Assembly (NCBI GenBank): GCA_036785705.1
Contig: JAWUZG010000174.1
Location: forward strand, 1,234,001-1,298,000
Source of the DNA: Acanthornis magna
Lineage: Eukaryota > Chordata > Aves > Passeriformes > Acanthizidae
Length of the DNA: 64,000 bases
Reading direction: 5' to 3'
Made by a program: the position numbers and the translations under genes
In this document: positions 1-13,200 of the stretch, piece after piece
How the letters are laid out: each line of letters begins with the position of its first letter
Numbering within the stretch: position 1 is the stretch's first letter
The notes under the pieces: model-generated
Seen by the model: the letters and a program-made list of their open reading frames with translations, nothing else
What the model was told of the DNA's origin: nothing
Database searches by the model: none

Positions 1-3000
1 ATCTTTGCAAAGCTGCTTCTGTTTGTGAACTGCAGTTCTATACAGTTCCTGCTCTGAGCAGTCATCAGTACCACTGGGAAATGTTTGGGTAGTTAGAAAT
101 AAATTTCATCAGAAAAACCACAGGTTTCTGTAAGGGAGTACAACTGTCCTGTATTTTCTAGCATGGAGGCTCCCAGAACAGCTTCTCCTCTCTCCAGGAC
201 AGGATTAGTACTTGTACTGTTGCTAAAGTGTCTGCTATTTATGTTCCATTAAATCCAAACCAGAATTGCCAACTCCCACAGCCTCAAATTCACCCATTCA
301 CCCTTTCCTTTTTCTTGCAGCTCTTCTCCCCATCATATGGTGGACACTAGCCTCCAGATTCGAACAGCCCACTTTCAATCCCATTTGGTAAGCCCATGGG
401 GCATCAGAAAGCTGAAAGAAACCTGTAAAATATCTCTCAACCTCCATGACTGATAGCACCAGTCAGATCCAGAAACAGAGCAGGAGTGCGACCTGCCTGC
501 ACTTACCCTTCAGTGTAGGTTGCATTTACATCACATATCCAGAGCCTGGCTACCCCTTTGCATGGACCTTTGCACGCTTTGTTGCTTTCACATTGGTCTC
601 AGAGCTGAAAACGCCTTCCTGCTACCACTGCTGGCCTTTTCCTTGACTGTGATACAGTGATGGCAATTTCTCTTTTAAATAAGCCTATGAAACACTCCTT
701 GGGTGCATTGCATTCTTCTTCCCGTCCACTGAAATATTTACACATCAAAGGGAGTCTCCTTATGTAAAGGGAGTTTGATGTTCATTAAAGCAACACACAG
801 GCACTAACAAAGAGTGATGCCTTGCAGCCTGGGGTGGTCAGCAGACTGAGCTCCAGCTCACACTGGGGGTGACAAGCATCACCAGCTGCTGTCCTGAGAG
901 GGGACACAGGAGGGACCCTGCTGGACAGGAGGCTCAGCAGCAATGCACAGGCCAGGAGACCTGCTGTGTCCCTTGAACATTCCCCTGGATTTAGGCCTTC
1001 CTCTCTTCCAACTCAGCTGGGCTTTAGGTTTTTAAAGCACCCTGGCACCTTCTGAATCAGAGGCCAAAAGAACCCAGCTTGTAAAAAGCTGCAGGTGATA
1101 ACCAAGCAGTGTTTCATGGGCATCTTTGAAAAGACCAAGGGACCCACACTCTTGCAGGGAGTGCCCATTTCCATATTCTGTCCTCCACCTCAGAGACTGT
1201 AAAATAAACAGCCCTCCTGCCCTGCTGCACTGTTACCATCTCCACAGGCAGCCCACACTGTACTTCCTTTTGGGGCAACTTACTCCAGATGTGTCAGCAT
1301 CTCCCTCCCCTCTGGCATGGGGGTACCACTCATCACTCCATGGACACTCCAGCCCCAGTGCATTCTGTGGATGAGTGACTGCTGCAATGGCCTGGCATTC
1401 CTCTCCTGCGGGGTAAGTCAGGATGGGCCCCTCTGTTCCACCTGCTACAATGGAGACAGGGCTTGAAGCTGCTGCAGAAGCAGGTGGAAATTATCTACAA
1501 CTCTTTGCCCAGGCCAAGAGAAGTGTCAAGAGGTCTTTCAGCTCATGTCAAGCACCCACTACACCGTCCTGCCACCACAGCCACCCCAAAAAGAGCCACA
1601 GGATGCCCTGAGCCTGTCTGCAGCACCACCAGCCCTGGCACCAGGAGCATTTCAGCCAGGAATGCTCCTTGGGCTGCAGATGTCCATGACAGCCAGGACC
1701 CCAGGGTCCATGCCCAACCTTCTGGCTTCTGTTGAACTCTCTGGTGTTTTTCCTTGGGGGCAAATAACACACAAGAGGCCCAAAAGTATGATATTCCCAT
1801 GGACCCACGTGGCTCTGGCCAGCCAGCCACAGCCCTCTAAACTCTCATTCCCCTTAGCCTCTCAATTAGTTCTTGCCTTCCTGACAAGTTCACTCAACAC
1901 CCTGAGCAATTAGAAGCCAGAAGGCCTCAGCTTTGTCTCAAATGATGAGCCAGATTAATCAGCTCCAATTGCACTGAATTACCCAGACAGGGCTCACAGG
2001 AACAACCTCCAATTCACCAGCAAGGCAGCCAGCATCCCACTTTCACCCAGGATAATCAACAAGGATGTGAAAGCCAGATGCATGACTAGGTGAGGGTGGG
2101 CTGCCGCCTGTCGGGAGCTGGAATATAAATCAAAGCACTTTGAAATTAAATCCTTGCTTTGACAGGGAACTAATGCAGAGATTTTAAAGTAGGTGTAATA
2201 AAGTTAGACAGGCATATGTGCAGCCTAGCACAAGTTGCCATGCTTTGAATAAGTGTGCCCCAGCTACAGGAAAATGGAGTTGAAAACACAAAGGGAATTT
2301 TGAATAGCTCCAAACCAGCTTGGCAAGATTTTAAAGATGGTAGCAAGAGGTTTTAGTAATGGACCTAAGTAACAACACTTGCAGGAGGAGATTTGGTGTG
2401 CAGTTGTGGCTGCCTGGGATCTTAGATTTCACACCAAGCAGCCAGCTCATGTTGCTCCTGGCTTTAAATTAAGTCATTTGTGCCCATATGGATAGACAGA
2501 GGCATGGTGGATAGAGCAGAGATAGGGATGCCTACCACATCTCTTGGCCTCAGGGTGGTAAGCCATGCTGTTAGGAGCTCCTGGGATTTCCCAAGAGTTG
2601 ACTTTTCCAGACAACTTCAGAGGTGAATTTAAGCCTTGATATCTGGTCAAGCATCATCCTCCACCTGCACATTCTAGCGCCTGCCACCAGCCGCAGCTCT
2701 CCATGGGGCAGCCCTCACTGAGATGCCAAGGAGGTTTGCAAACTCGTCCCTGCTCCGGCTCCAAATGCTGTTCTTCTGACAGAACCCCCAGATAGACACC
2801 CCGAGACAGAACCCGCCCAGGCCCCTCTCCTTAGTTGCAAATTTTCAAATGCATTTTGGCATTTATGATGAATCCTCAGAATCTGCGATCTGGGAAATCA
2901 CTCCCGGTCAAAGGGGTGCTTGTTGAGGAAGGCAGCCTGGGCGATGACAAGGCTGCTCTCAGCAACACGGAAACCCCAGGCAGCGCCAGGACATCTCAGG

Positions 3001-3049
3001 GCTCTGCTTCTTCACAGCTACAAGGAAATTACCCCAGAAACATCAAATG
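1..3049. other. Upstream flank of WNT4, no gene recognised
   Basis: Only short, unrecognisable reading frames occur. I recognise no transposon. The stretch around 1920-2250 is AT-rich and contains homeobox-like TAAT and CAATT words plus the TCF/LEF-like cluster. It may hold WNT4 control elements, but this is not shown. Confidence 0.6.
2124..2163. promoter_or_regulatory. Cluster of three TCF/LEF-like motifs upstream of WNT4
   Basis: ATCAAAG at 2129-2135, CTTTGAA at 2138-2144 and CTTTGAC at 2157-2163 all carry the CTTTG core that TCF/LEF factors bind. They lie in an AT-rich patch about 1.4 kb upstream of the WNT4 start codon. The motifs are directly visible. A regulatory role is inference. Confidence 0.35.
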
Positions 3050-4240
3050 CGGAAACCCCCGCCCCTCCCCTATACGAGATTTCCCCGTCTCTCCCCGCAC
3101 CCACCGAACCCACCCGGAGGTGCCGCTCGGTGGGTGCGGCAGCAAGGCAGAGGGCGCCGGCAGATCCCCCGCTGCCCTCCCGCCGCCGGAGAAGCTCCCA
3201 ATGGCCTCCCCGCCGTCGGACCCCTGGCGCTCTCTCCGGTGCCCTCCCCGCCGCCGGCCCGCCCCGGGGGTGTCCCGGCAGCGGGTCCCGCCCAGGGAGC
3301 GGCGGAGCTGGGGCGGCCCCCGGAGCTGCCTCCGCCCCCGGCCCGCCTCCGGCCCCGCCGCTCCATCCCAGGACGGGCCGGCTGTGCTGACAGTCGGGCT
3401 CGGCGGCCGCCGCGGGAGCATCCACCGGGCAGCGCCCGCCGCTCCTGCCCGCGCCCACCTGCGGCGGCGGCTGCCCCGGGCGCGGGGCGGCGGGGGCGCT
3501 GCCGCCGGCGGCTCCGTGCAGTCTCACCCCGCCTGCCCTCCAGGATGAGCCCGGAGTATTCTCTGCGCTCCTTGCTGCTCATCATCCTCGCCACCTTCTC
3601 GGCCAACGCCAGCAACTGGCTGTGAGTAGCCGCGGGGCGAGGGGGGGAACGCGGCCACGCCGCCACTTGTTGGTAGCCCCGGGGGCGCGGAGCAGGTGCC
3701 GCGGGGTTGGGCAGCATCGGGGCCGACCCCCGCAGCGACGCTGCTCGGTCCCCGGCGGGCCATCGGGCGCCCGTGGCCATCGCGCCGGTCCCCTGTCCCC
3801 GCTGACCCTCGCCGCCGTGGCGGTGGGGTCGCAGCCCTCATCCGCAGGCAGGTGGGCGGCAGGGGATGCCGACTGTCCCCAGCCGCTCCGTGGCGATGTG
3901 TTATCGCGGCTGATGGGACAGGGGCTGCTTATCTAGCCCCCGTCCCATTTTTTGTCCTTAAGTTATGAATCCGGATCACGCCGGGATCACGGGCGGAGGT
4001 TGGGGCATCGGGTCGGAGCGGGGCCTGCGGGTTGGCGAGATGCCACGCGAGGGCCAGCGGTCCAGGGGAGGATTTGGCGGAGCTGGGGCAGCTAAACGTG
4101 CTGGGCCCGGGGATCTGCAGCGAGCAGGGCTGCCCACGCCTCGGCCCCCCCTTCCCGGTAGGAAGACGGGTGTCGGGAGGCTGTTGCACGCCGCAAAGGA
4201 GCCCGATGACATCGGGAACCCGCTGAACAAACACTGAAAT
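3050..4240. promoter_or_regulatory. CpG island over the WNT4 first exon
   Basis: The stretch is very rich in G+C and in CG dinucleotides, unlike the flanks on both sides. It surrounds WNT4 coding exon 1 and runs into intron 1. This is the usual setting of the promoter of a developmental gene. I see no clear TATA box near the start codon, so the exact transcription start cannot be placed. The edges are estimated by eye. Confidence 0.85.
3545..3621 (+). CDS. WNT4: WNT4 coding exon 1 (signal peptide)
   Basis: This exon encodes residues 1-25 and two bases of codon 26. The protein begins [12 protein letters not shown] and ends NASNWL across the junction, so it holds nearly the whole signal peptide. 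The donor is gtgagt at 3622. The Leu26 codon is split CT|G. The context before the ATG is ccagg, with A at -3. The exon sits inside the CpG island. Confidence 0.95.
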
Positions 4241-7200
4241 AATGTGTAAGGTAAACAGGGGCGGAAATCGTTCTGGAAAATTCCTACGTGTTTGCCAGGG
4301 CGGTGGGACTGCTTTCTGAAGAGGACACCCCCCCTTCCCCCCCACCCCGGGGCAGAGGGGATGGAGCATGACAGCACTTTCCCACCTAACTTTGAACGAA
4401 GGCATCGGCTCCTCCTAATAAATCTGCTTTGGTGGGAGATGGTGCTTCCCGTGCTCCCCGTGTTGCTGACTGACGGGAACTAATTAGTTCCCGTGCACGC
4501 ACCCTGTAGACCCGCTCTCCATCTGGGAGCATGAGCCGCCTCCATCTCACCTTCATGGATTTCTCAGCAGGGGCAGGTACACTACGCAGGATAGGGAGTT
4601 GCTGGGGTTGTCAGCAAGAAAGATCCCGAGTGTCTTGTACCTTTCCCAACACAGGTGCCCAGGTGGGCACACATCCCCCGTGCAAGGAGTCCTCTCTGCA
4701 TCCGGATACGGCTCCCATCTCTCCTGCCTTTAGAGTTTGACTCGCTGGAGGCGGTGTGATGTGGTGACGATGCTCCCCCATGCCTGGGGAGAGCGCCAGG
4801 TCAGCGGCACTGTCCGAGTGTCCTGCCTGTGGGAAAAGGTGGCTGCCTGGGATGCGTTAGTGCTTAGTCCTTCTCCCCTCCTCCTTTGCCAGATGGAGCG
4901 ACTTGCGTGCCACACGTCTCCAGCAACTGGTGGGTGGATCATAGCAGCTATCAAGGTGGTCTTTTAAGCTGTCATGCTTCTGGTGAAGGTATATTGGGAA
5001 CTGTGGGAGTGTTTTTCCTGCAGGAAGAAAGTCCTGCTGAGGAAGCTCTGTGGGATGATGGCAGATCTCTGGAGAGGAGCAGCTCCGGCTGCGCTGGGAC
5101 GGGCACAGGGGAAAGTGGAGATTTCATGAGTAAGGTCAGCGAGCTGCCCCGCACGGATGCGCAGAAGTGGGACTCCCCTCGGTCCCCGGCGCCGCACGCA
5201 GCTGGGCTAGGATTTGGGAGGCGAGGCGGAGGGGTGATTCGCTGCAGTAATCGGGGAGGGCTGTGTGCAGCCGTCCGTGCTGGCAGAGCAAGGGTGGGCG
5301 CGGGGGGCTCGGCAGCAGAGTGGAGGGCTCATTCCTGCCAACAGGGGAGAAAAAGCAGATACATTTCAGCGCGTTTGAAAGGAAGGGGGTCAGCTTTTTT
5401 TGATGTTGCAAATGTATCATGATAAAAGGATCGTCCCCCGCTCAGTGCTTTTTATTCTTTGCCTTTAGGATTAAGACAATTCCCATTGTTTATCTTCTCA
5501 CATCAGAAACAAAGGCTGCTGGAGGCAATAAACAGAGTTAGAAGGATCCCAGGAGTTATCAGATATTCGAGGAATGAGTGTGCCTCGTATGTCTTCATGG
5601 GTGTGGGCTCGGCATGCTTGGCGTTATCCCAGGGCACTGCCAGCTTATGCCCAGCACACCGGCCGTCTCCAGCCTCACCAGGCACATAGTTCTGCACCGA
5701 GGTGTGTGCACGGAGTGGCAGCGCATGGCGAAGTTTGCTTTTCCAGAAACCTGCTGGATTAGTGATTAAGCTCAGTTGTGAGCTTTTTTTTCTCTCCCCC
5801 TAAAGCTCTAAAGCTTCTTTCGACCTGTCCAGACTCGCATTCCCCCTGCGCTTTGGAGAGATGCTGCTCGCAACACTTGAACTGAGAGTTTCTGTAAACC
5901 TGGCTTTGTGGGGAGAGTGCTCCATGGGCATGCAGTGCTGTCTGACTCATACAGTGTAAAAAGGAGATGGTGTGGGGATCTCTCAGAGGGATCACTCTGC
6001 TACAGTGGCTGTTAAGCTGGAAAGGATTTTCCAAATCTTTTCAGTAAACTAAACAAGCTACTTTCTCTGGTTAGGAAGCAAACCTCAGGTGTGTTTTTCT
6101 GAGTGTCTTGAGTTCGGGGAGTTGCTGCTTGGCTTGTTCCCTATCCAGAAAGACTCTGTTCTCCAAATCTGAAGAGATGCTCTGTTCCCACTTCTTGTGA
6201 AAGCCTCAGGCTTGCTCTTCCTCCTGACTTTGGAGGCTCAGATAGTTTTAAAGCTTTGCCTTCTGCCTCTTCAGGCACAGATTTGTAAATTAAATAAAGG
6301 GCCGTAGATAGAGCCTTCTACATCTCACTGGCTGTGCACAGGAAGGTCCCTCTGGCTTCTGCCTTATCTCTGAAAGAGTCCAGGGATGTGCTTTATACGG
6401 GGGAAGCAGACAAGTTACTTTTCAAAGCAACTTGCACTTCACAGGGTCTTGAACCCACATGTGCAGTGATGTGGTTGAATTTGGAAGCAAGGCCTCTTCG
6501 CACTCCGAACCCACCCTGATGTTGAGGGTGTTTCACAGAGAGTTCTAGCCAAACAAGCATTATTCCACAGCTGGCATGGGAATGCTGGGCCCTGGTTTCA
6601 GTCCAGTTGTTTAGTTAGTTAGTTATTCATTTATTTACCCATTTTGGAGAGAAGTCCACACGAAGAAGTGAACTAGAAAATGTGCAAAGTGGGTTGTGGA
6701 TGTAAGCATCCACTAAGTGCATGAGGCACTGGGGCCCACTGCCTTGCTCCCTAGCTGATCAGGGGGTTTGAATGAGAGAACAGAAAATATCAGATACAAC
6801 AGGGCAGGGTCCTTTAGGGGTGAGAGCCCTGGTTATCAAACTATCTAGGAATCATTACAGCCTTTCTCCATTTTCTTGCAGCTAAAACTGGCTCTGGAGG
6901 AGGCTCTCCATATGGACATGCTTGGTCAGAGATGTGGTTATGCTATTGCAGAGCAGGGTGTACCACCAGGAGCTCTGTCTACCCATTCTTTACAGGGGTT
7001 TAAAATTTCCATCTGGGCTTGGGATGTGGCTTAAAGGGTCAGGAGCACAGATGGGCTTTTAAAACCTTAAAAAAATTAATTTGAGTGCTCTGGGAAAGCT
7101 TGAAGACATTATGAGGGTCCAAACAAGCCTGGCTAAGCTGCTCTCTAACCACTTGTGAGGGCTGACGAGGAAGGGATAAAAGGAGTTTGAATTTCCCTGG

Positions 7201-10200
7201 CCCCCTTTCATTGGAACATCACAAGGTGCTTTGCAAACAGGGGGCCCAATTCTCTGTTCCCATGTCTGCCAGCTTAGGAGTAGGGGCGATGTTGCAAGAG
7301 CAGCCGGAATGCTCATTTTGTTTGGGTCATTATGCAATGCAGAGGATTTGAAAGGAAGCGTGCCTGGGTCCTGCATTTGCATCCTTCTGGTTTTAAACCA
7401 GGCTTTATTTTTTTAAGGTGAGTCTCCATAGCTTTGATAGTGGGGAGAGACCACTTCACCTGGAGCATGGCTTGGTTTAATTTTGTATAAGCTTCTTTGC
7501 ATTGTTATTACAACGCTCCCATTTTCCACCTGGAAAGGAACCGGTCCAGCGTTTTCCCATCAGATGCCAGGCTGCCATGGCACAGATTTGGCAGATGCAG
7601 CTGGCTCTAAGGCAGAGCTGTTCCTGCCAAGCTCCACTCCCATCTCAGTGCTCCTGATTTTTGCTGTGAGGACAGTGTCAGGGAGGTTCCCCAGTCACAT
7701 CTGTCCCTGTAGCCACAGTGGTGGGTCACACCATTTGGGTTTGATGAGGAATTTCCTTACTTTGAGGAGTGCTGTGGGTTGGATGAGTGGCTCTCCACTC
7801 CTGGGATGCTGAGGGTTCCTTTGTATTGCTCTGGGGATCCTGTCACATCCACAAGATTGGTACATGAACCCATGGCACCCATTCCCAAGGCTGTGTGGAA
7901 AGTGAAACTGCTGGAAATATATATTAATTTTTATTTATTAATTTGTAAGTCTTTCCACTTCTTACAAAACCAGCTAATTTTAGCTCAGTGATGAAAATGT
8001 ACTGGTCGTGGGTTGCACCCTGCTGGTTGCACCCAGTGGTCCTGGCACTGGATTTCCAAACAAGTTTGGCTTGTCTCTGAGCAATGGTGCTGTCTGACAG
8101 ACACCCTTCAGGGCTGTATTTTCCGGGGTCTAGGAAGGCCCCATGTTCTCTGGCTCCTCAGTGGTGATGGGCATTTCTGTCCTTTCCTGAGAAAGCCTCA
8201 AATAAAATTACACCCCAGTTCTTCACAGCAGAATCTTAACTCTAGGGGTGATGGACAGGAGGGAGGTAAAACCACTCTGCACACCAGGCTGTAAAGAACT
8301 GGATAAACTCCAAATATGAGCAACAGCAAGAGGCAGGTTTCTTTTTTGCAATGGCTTGATGGCTTGACTCCATGAATCAGAACTGGACTTTTGCATTGAA
8401 GCAAAAACGTGTTTATGTTACTCTGCTGAAAGCTACTGTCCACTTGATTCATTCATTCTTGTAGATGTAGAGAAATGCGGTACCACCGCTTTCTTAAAAT
8501 GATGAAATTGCTGAGCAATTCTGGAGGTTAACAGTTTTTAGCAGATTCTTCTGTATTTCCTTACAAGTGCAATGACACTGGCTCTTACAATAGTTGGTGA
8601 TTTTTCCGTAAAGCTTAAAAGCCTTGTGAATCCACAAAACTTTCAGTCATCCAAGGCTGCTTCAATGGCAGACTCCACTCTGGATCCTCAGATTACCTAC
8701 AGGTAACCTCTGCCTCGCCCACCCCAGGGTGTCTGTTCCTGCCACCTGTGGGTGACCCCTGGCAGCATCCTCCAGGCTCTCTCGGACCTGCTGCCATGGG
8801 CTGTTGCACTTCACAGCCAGGCAGGTGCCATGCAGGATCTGGCTAGCTCAGCAGAACTGAAGCCAGCATTGTGCTTTCATGAAATTACTTGGGGAAAAGT
8901 AATTGAGTCTCTTGGCCAATGGAGAGTGGCCTGGAGCCTGTTGAAAGTTGGGTGAGATCAAACTAATCCTGTAGAAGGCTTTTTTTGCCACATATTTGCA
9001 AATTCTGATTGAGACTTAAAACACGTCAGATTTTCTCCAACCAAGTCTATCTAGCCTGAAGCACTGCAGGAGTTGGCCTGCACTTGCTTCCTCTTGCAGA
9101 AATGCATTGGTGTTGTAGCTGAGTCCCAGAGTAGCTTCTGTTGCCTTGTAAAGGATATTTCCTACGTATTCAAAGCAGATTTTCAAAATAGATGCTATTC
9201 AGGCTGTTCCCAACTTCCATCCTGCTCTTCCCCATTACAAAGCAGAGATTTTGCCCCAACATCCTCAGAAAGCCAAAAAGCAGCACTGTCTCAGGACCAG
9301 TAGCTGGCCATCTCACTGTGTCCAGAGACTTGTGACAGGGAAGGCAAGCCACCACCAGTGGCTGGGGCATGGGTGTTTGCTGGCTGCACATGGTGTTAGG
9401 TGCAGGGTACAAGGGATGGGGGAGAGAACTGGAGGTGTAGGTTCACCCTTGAGCTGAGGGGTGGGAGTGTAGGCAGGTAATGGTGAGCATAGCAATGCCT
9501 CCTCCTGGGTAACTCTTTTGGCAGCTGTTAATTGCAGATGAAGCATAGGTGTGAAGAGCAGGTTTCAGCCAAGAGATGGTGCCCTAACTGTGATAGGAAG
9601 GACTGAGGCAGACAGGTGTATTTCTTCCAAGAAGGAGACCAGACAGGCCCTCAGATGATGGCTTTGTAAGCTATAGTTTACACTCAGAAAGGTGGGACGT
9701 GTAATCCCAGGAGGGGGATGTCCGGTCCCTGGGAGGGCCAAGTCCTGCTACAGAGGCAGCAGCTGGACAAGAGCAGCCTTGCAGGTCTCCCACAAAAACA
9801 TGAACATGCCCAAAGTGGCAGACTTGAGGAGCCATGGATGTGGTGGATGTGGCCCTACCAGCCTGGTGCTGCTGGCACAGGGAGAGTGGCACTAAGCCCA
9901 ATGTGGGACACCACAAGAAATCTTGGGGGCTCTCTGGCCTGCCTGGAGCAGCATCTGACCTGCCAGCCTGACACATCTTTCCGTGGCTTCACTCACCCTG
10001 CTTGTTAGGGGAAAGCAACAAGGCAAAGATAAAATACCTCTCCATATCTGCAGGATGGGTCCTTGCAAGGAGCCATTACAGTGGTCAGCACCTCCCCCTG
10101 CATACATCTATCTATGCAGACAGATGCATGCAGGGATGCATGGGGCTTTTCCATGCATTTTTCACATTCTAAACAAGCCTTTAGTTCTTTTCCAGAATAA

Positions 10201-13200
10201 ACTTGCCTGCACAAGCAGTCACAATCCTCAGCACAATCCCAAGTCACTGCTGACTGTCCCTGCGGCCTCAGGAGGCACAGAGATGCACTTGCTGACTCCT
10301 CCACAAGCAGGGGGTGTTTGCTGCCTCTCAGACAGGAGCAGAGCTGAATCATCTTCACAGTTTAAGGCTTGGACAAGCCTTTTGTGGCCTTGGCCACTCA
10401 GCCTTGTGGGAAGGTTGAGTATTTGCTCAGCAGGGTGAAGCTTCTGAGCCTGACTTCAGAATATCTATTGAGTGGTTTATCGGGGATGCCACTGGCCTGG
10501 GTCTGAAAGTTCTCATCTTCAGGAAAATGTTCCCAAAATGAGACAATACAAAGAGTTCTCACACTTGAAACTCATTTGTTTGAATAAAAGAAACACCAGA
10601 GATCTCTGCTTTCTCCAAGACATCTGCTACATCTTCTCTGACCCACCTCTATGGAGTATCTGTCAATGACTGAAATTTCCACACCTTTCCATGGCAGGGA
10701 ATCTCCTCCCCTATCCTCCTGGCTCTGTCTGTGAGCTGCTGTGGCTCTTTCAATGTCTCCTTGTCATTTCACCAATTATTCTTCCTCCTGAAAGTATTAT
10801 CATAATTTTTATTAAAGCAGGGCTTTCTGACATCCCCCACCTTTCCAAAACTCCCTCAATTTAAGATTTACTTACTTATTTGCCATCTTGCAGAGTGGAT
10901 CTTGCAGAGTGCTGCAGTTTCTTAAATTATGGGGCTTCAATGCTGATCTCAATACTGTGGATGGAAAAAAAAAGGAAGGGCTTTCTGTCAGTTTTGTCTT
11001 AAATCAATGACTCTTAAGAGGAGGCCTGTTCTGCAAGTGCCTTGTCTGGATTTAAAGGCAGGAGAAAAGAAACATACAAGGCCATGATGAAGCAAGAAGA
11101 CAGAACTTGTAAAAATGGTGTGGGCAGCAGTTGAAACACTGTTTTCCCAGTCTTGGAAAAGGAAGAAAAGACGCCATTATTTGGGTTTGTTTCCCACAAG
11201 CAGGGCTGTTTTGAGACTGCATGTGAGACTTAAATTATAATCTAGAGCTCTGCATAGCAATAGAGATGTGCTATCACGATGGAGATCTGCACTGAGACCT
11301 TGCAGAGGGCAGGAGCTGTTTCTTGCATTCCTCCTGCTATGCCTGTCTAGCTCTCCATGCAGGTAGACAAAGGCTTTGGCTGTGGATTCTACCACTTCAG
11401 CCCAGGAAAACAAAGTTTGGAGCGAAGTTCTCATTAAGGACCAGGCAAAGCGCTAGTGTCAGGTTTCCATGGGGACTGTGGGATGCTGCAGATGGGTTTG
11501 GTGCCTTACAGCCCTGGTGCTCCACAGTCCTGAGGAGCATGGGATGGAAGCATCTCTGAGTGCTGGTGAGGGCAGAGCATCTTTCCCAGCTCTCACCTCA
11601 CTCTTCATCTGCCCCAGAGAGGGGAAGGGGATAAGATGTTCCCAGCTGGTGCTCCTGAATGTGGTGTGATGAGATGCCATGTGAGAGCCTCAAAGCTGAG
11701 GTCCTTCAGCAAAGGTCCTTTCTTAAATCCTGGCCTCAACCTCTGGATCCATCCTGAACCAGGGATCAGGATGGATGCTTCCTCCCCCATCAAAAACTGT
11801 GTCTTTTGGAAAGCAGTGATGGTTCTCCTGGACTGGTAACAAACTGGTAGCGTGATGGGGCCACAGCATTTTAGGCACAGCTGCCTCCATTTCCACAGAG
11901 GGGCTGGCAAGCATAGGCTGAAGAGGGATGATGGGACAGCAGACCTGTCAAAGGGAAGAGAGACCAGAACACTGTTCTGGATAGTTTCATCTTATTTGTC
12001 TGCTTTGCAAAACAAATTACCAGAGCTGTTCTTGGAGAGCTTTTACCTATCTTTGAAGCATCCTTGGCCTTTGTTTCATCATCCCAAACAGCATTAAATG
12101 TGGGTAATCAGGTGCATTTCCTTGGAAAAGCTTGAAAGGCTCTTGTCACACTTTCTTTTATGTGTGCTTTCAATTTATTACTCCATATTGCCCAGAGAAT
12201 CTCAAGCTGGGAAGTATATTAGAAAAGGAGATAATGCCCCATCCTGAGCAGAGCTTATATTAATGTGGTTGCTACACCTGTGTCCCAGAACTCTTCTGCC
12301 AATGTGTCTGCACTCAAAGCAGGCATTGCTCATCTGTAAGACCAGTCTTGTGGCTTTGGAGGAGCTGCTTCTCTGGCATGGTAAATGCTGCTGGAGTTGC
12401 TGGCAGAGGGGGAAGCCAAATCAGCATAAGGGGTTCGTACTGGAGATAGATTCTGATTTTCTTGACTTCCAGGCGCAAAGCTGATCAGTAATCCACATTG
12501 TCTTGGGCTGAATCTTACCGTTCTGCTGTGTGTCATCTTCCCCATGCCCAAACTGGAATGATGGCTGGGCCTGGGAGTAGTCAGCTATGACAAACACTCT
12601 GTGTGTGCTCCTCAAAGCTCCTGGAGGTGGTTTGGTGCCTTCAGCCCAGGTCAGCCAAGTGCAGCAAGATGTGAGAGCAGCAGTTGTTGCACTCCTTGTC
12701 TGGAACTGCAGCGCACAGTTGGGGACAGACCCATTGTGTGGTGTGGGGGCCAGCAGAAAGGTCACACTCCTGAGTTTGGCCACGGTGAGTTTTTCAAGCC
12801 ACCCGTGTGCATCAGGTCCTGTCCTCTGCAAACAGGGCTGCCCCTTGGAGGAGCAGGAAGTCTTTGGCAAAGATGTTTGCTGGTATAAAGGCTCAAACAG
12901 CACTTAGCTCTGAAACCCCAGCAGCCTGCTGCTTCCTGCTGTCCGAGAAGCATTGCCTCTGTGATCACACACAGGGAAAACTGAATATTTTCGACATCTC
13001 GCCATGCAGACTCCCCACAGATACCATGAGCCAAGACAGCTTTCTCCCTGGCTCCCATGGGCCCCCAGTTGTAAGCATGAAACCGAGCTGGTGTATAATT
13101 CTGCTGATACACAGAAGAGAAAATCCTGTTCTCTCCTCCTGGGGCAGACTGGCAGGGTTAATGGGAGGAAGAGGCTGTGACAACTTGATTTTGTGGCTGA

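Noticed and set aside
1543..1913. Overlapping frames on both strands upstream of WNT4
   Set aside because: No family match recognised, and frames on opposite strands cover the same bases.
3530..3546. A splice acceptor-like ctgccctccag just before the WNT4 ATG
   Set aside because: It has the look of an acceptor, but WNT4 is known to start in its first exon and the sequence lies in the middle of the CpG island; the simpler reading is 5' UTR.
2835..3841. Several overlapping frames of 90-240 codons on both strands over the WNT4 CpG island
   Set aside because: They are Pro, Arg, Gly and Ala-rich and overlap in many frames, as expected when G+C is high and stops are rare. Only the WNT4 signal peptide frame is a known protein.
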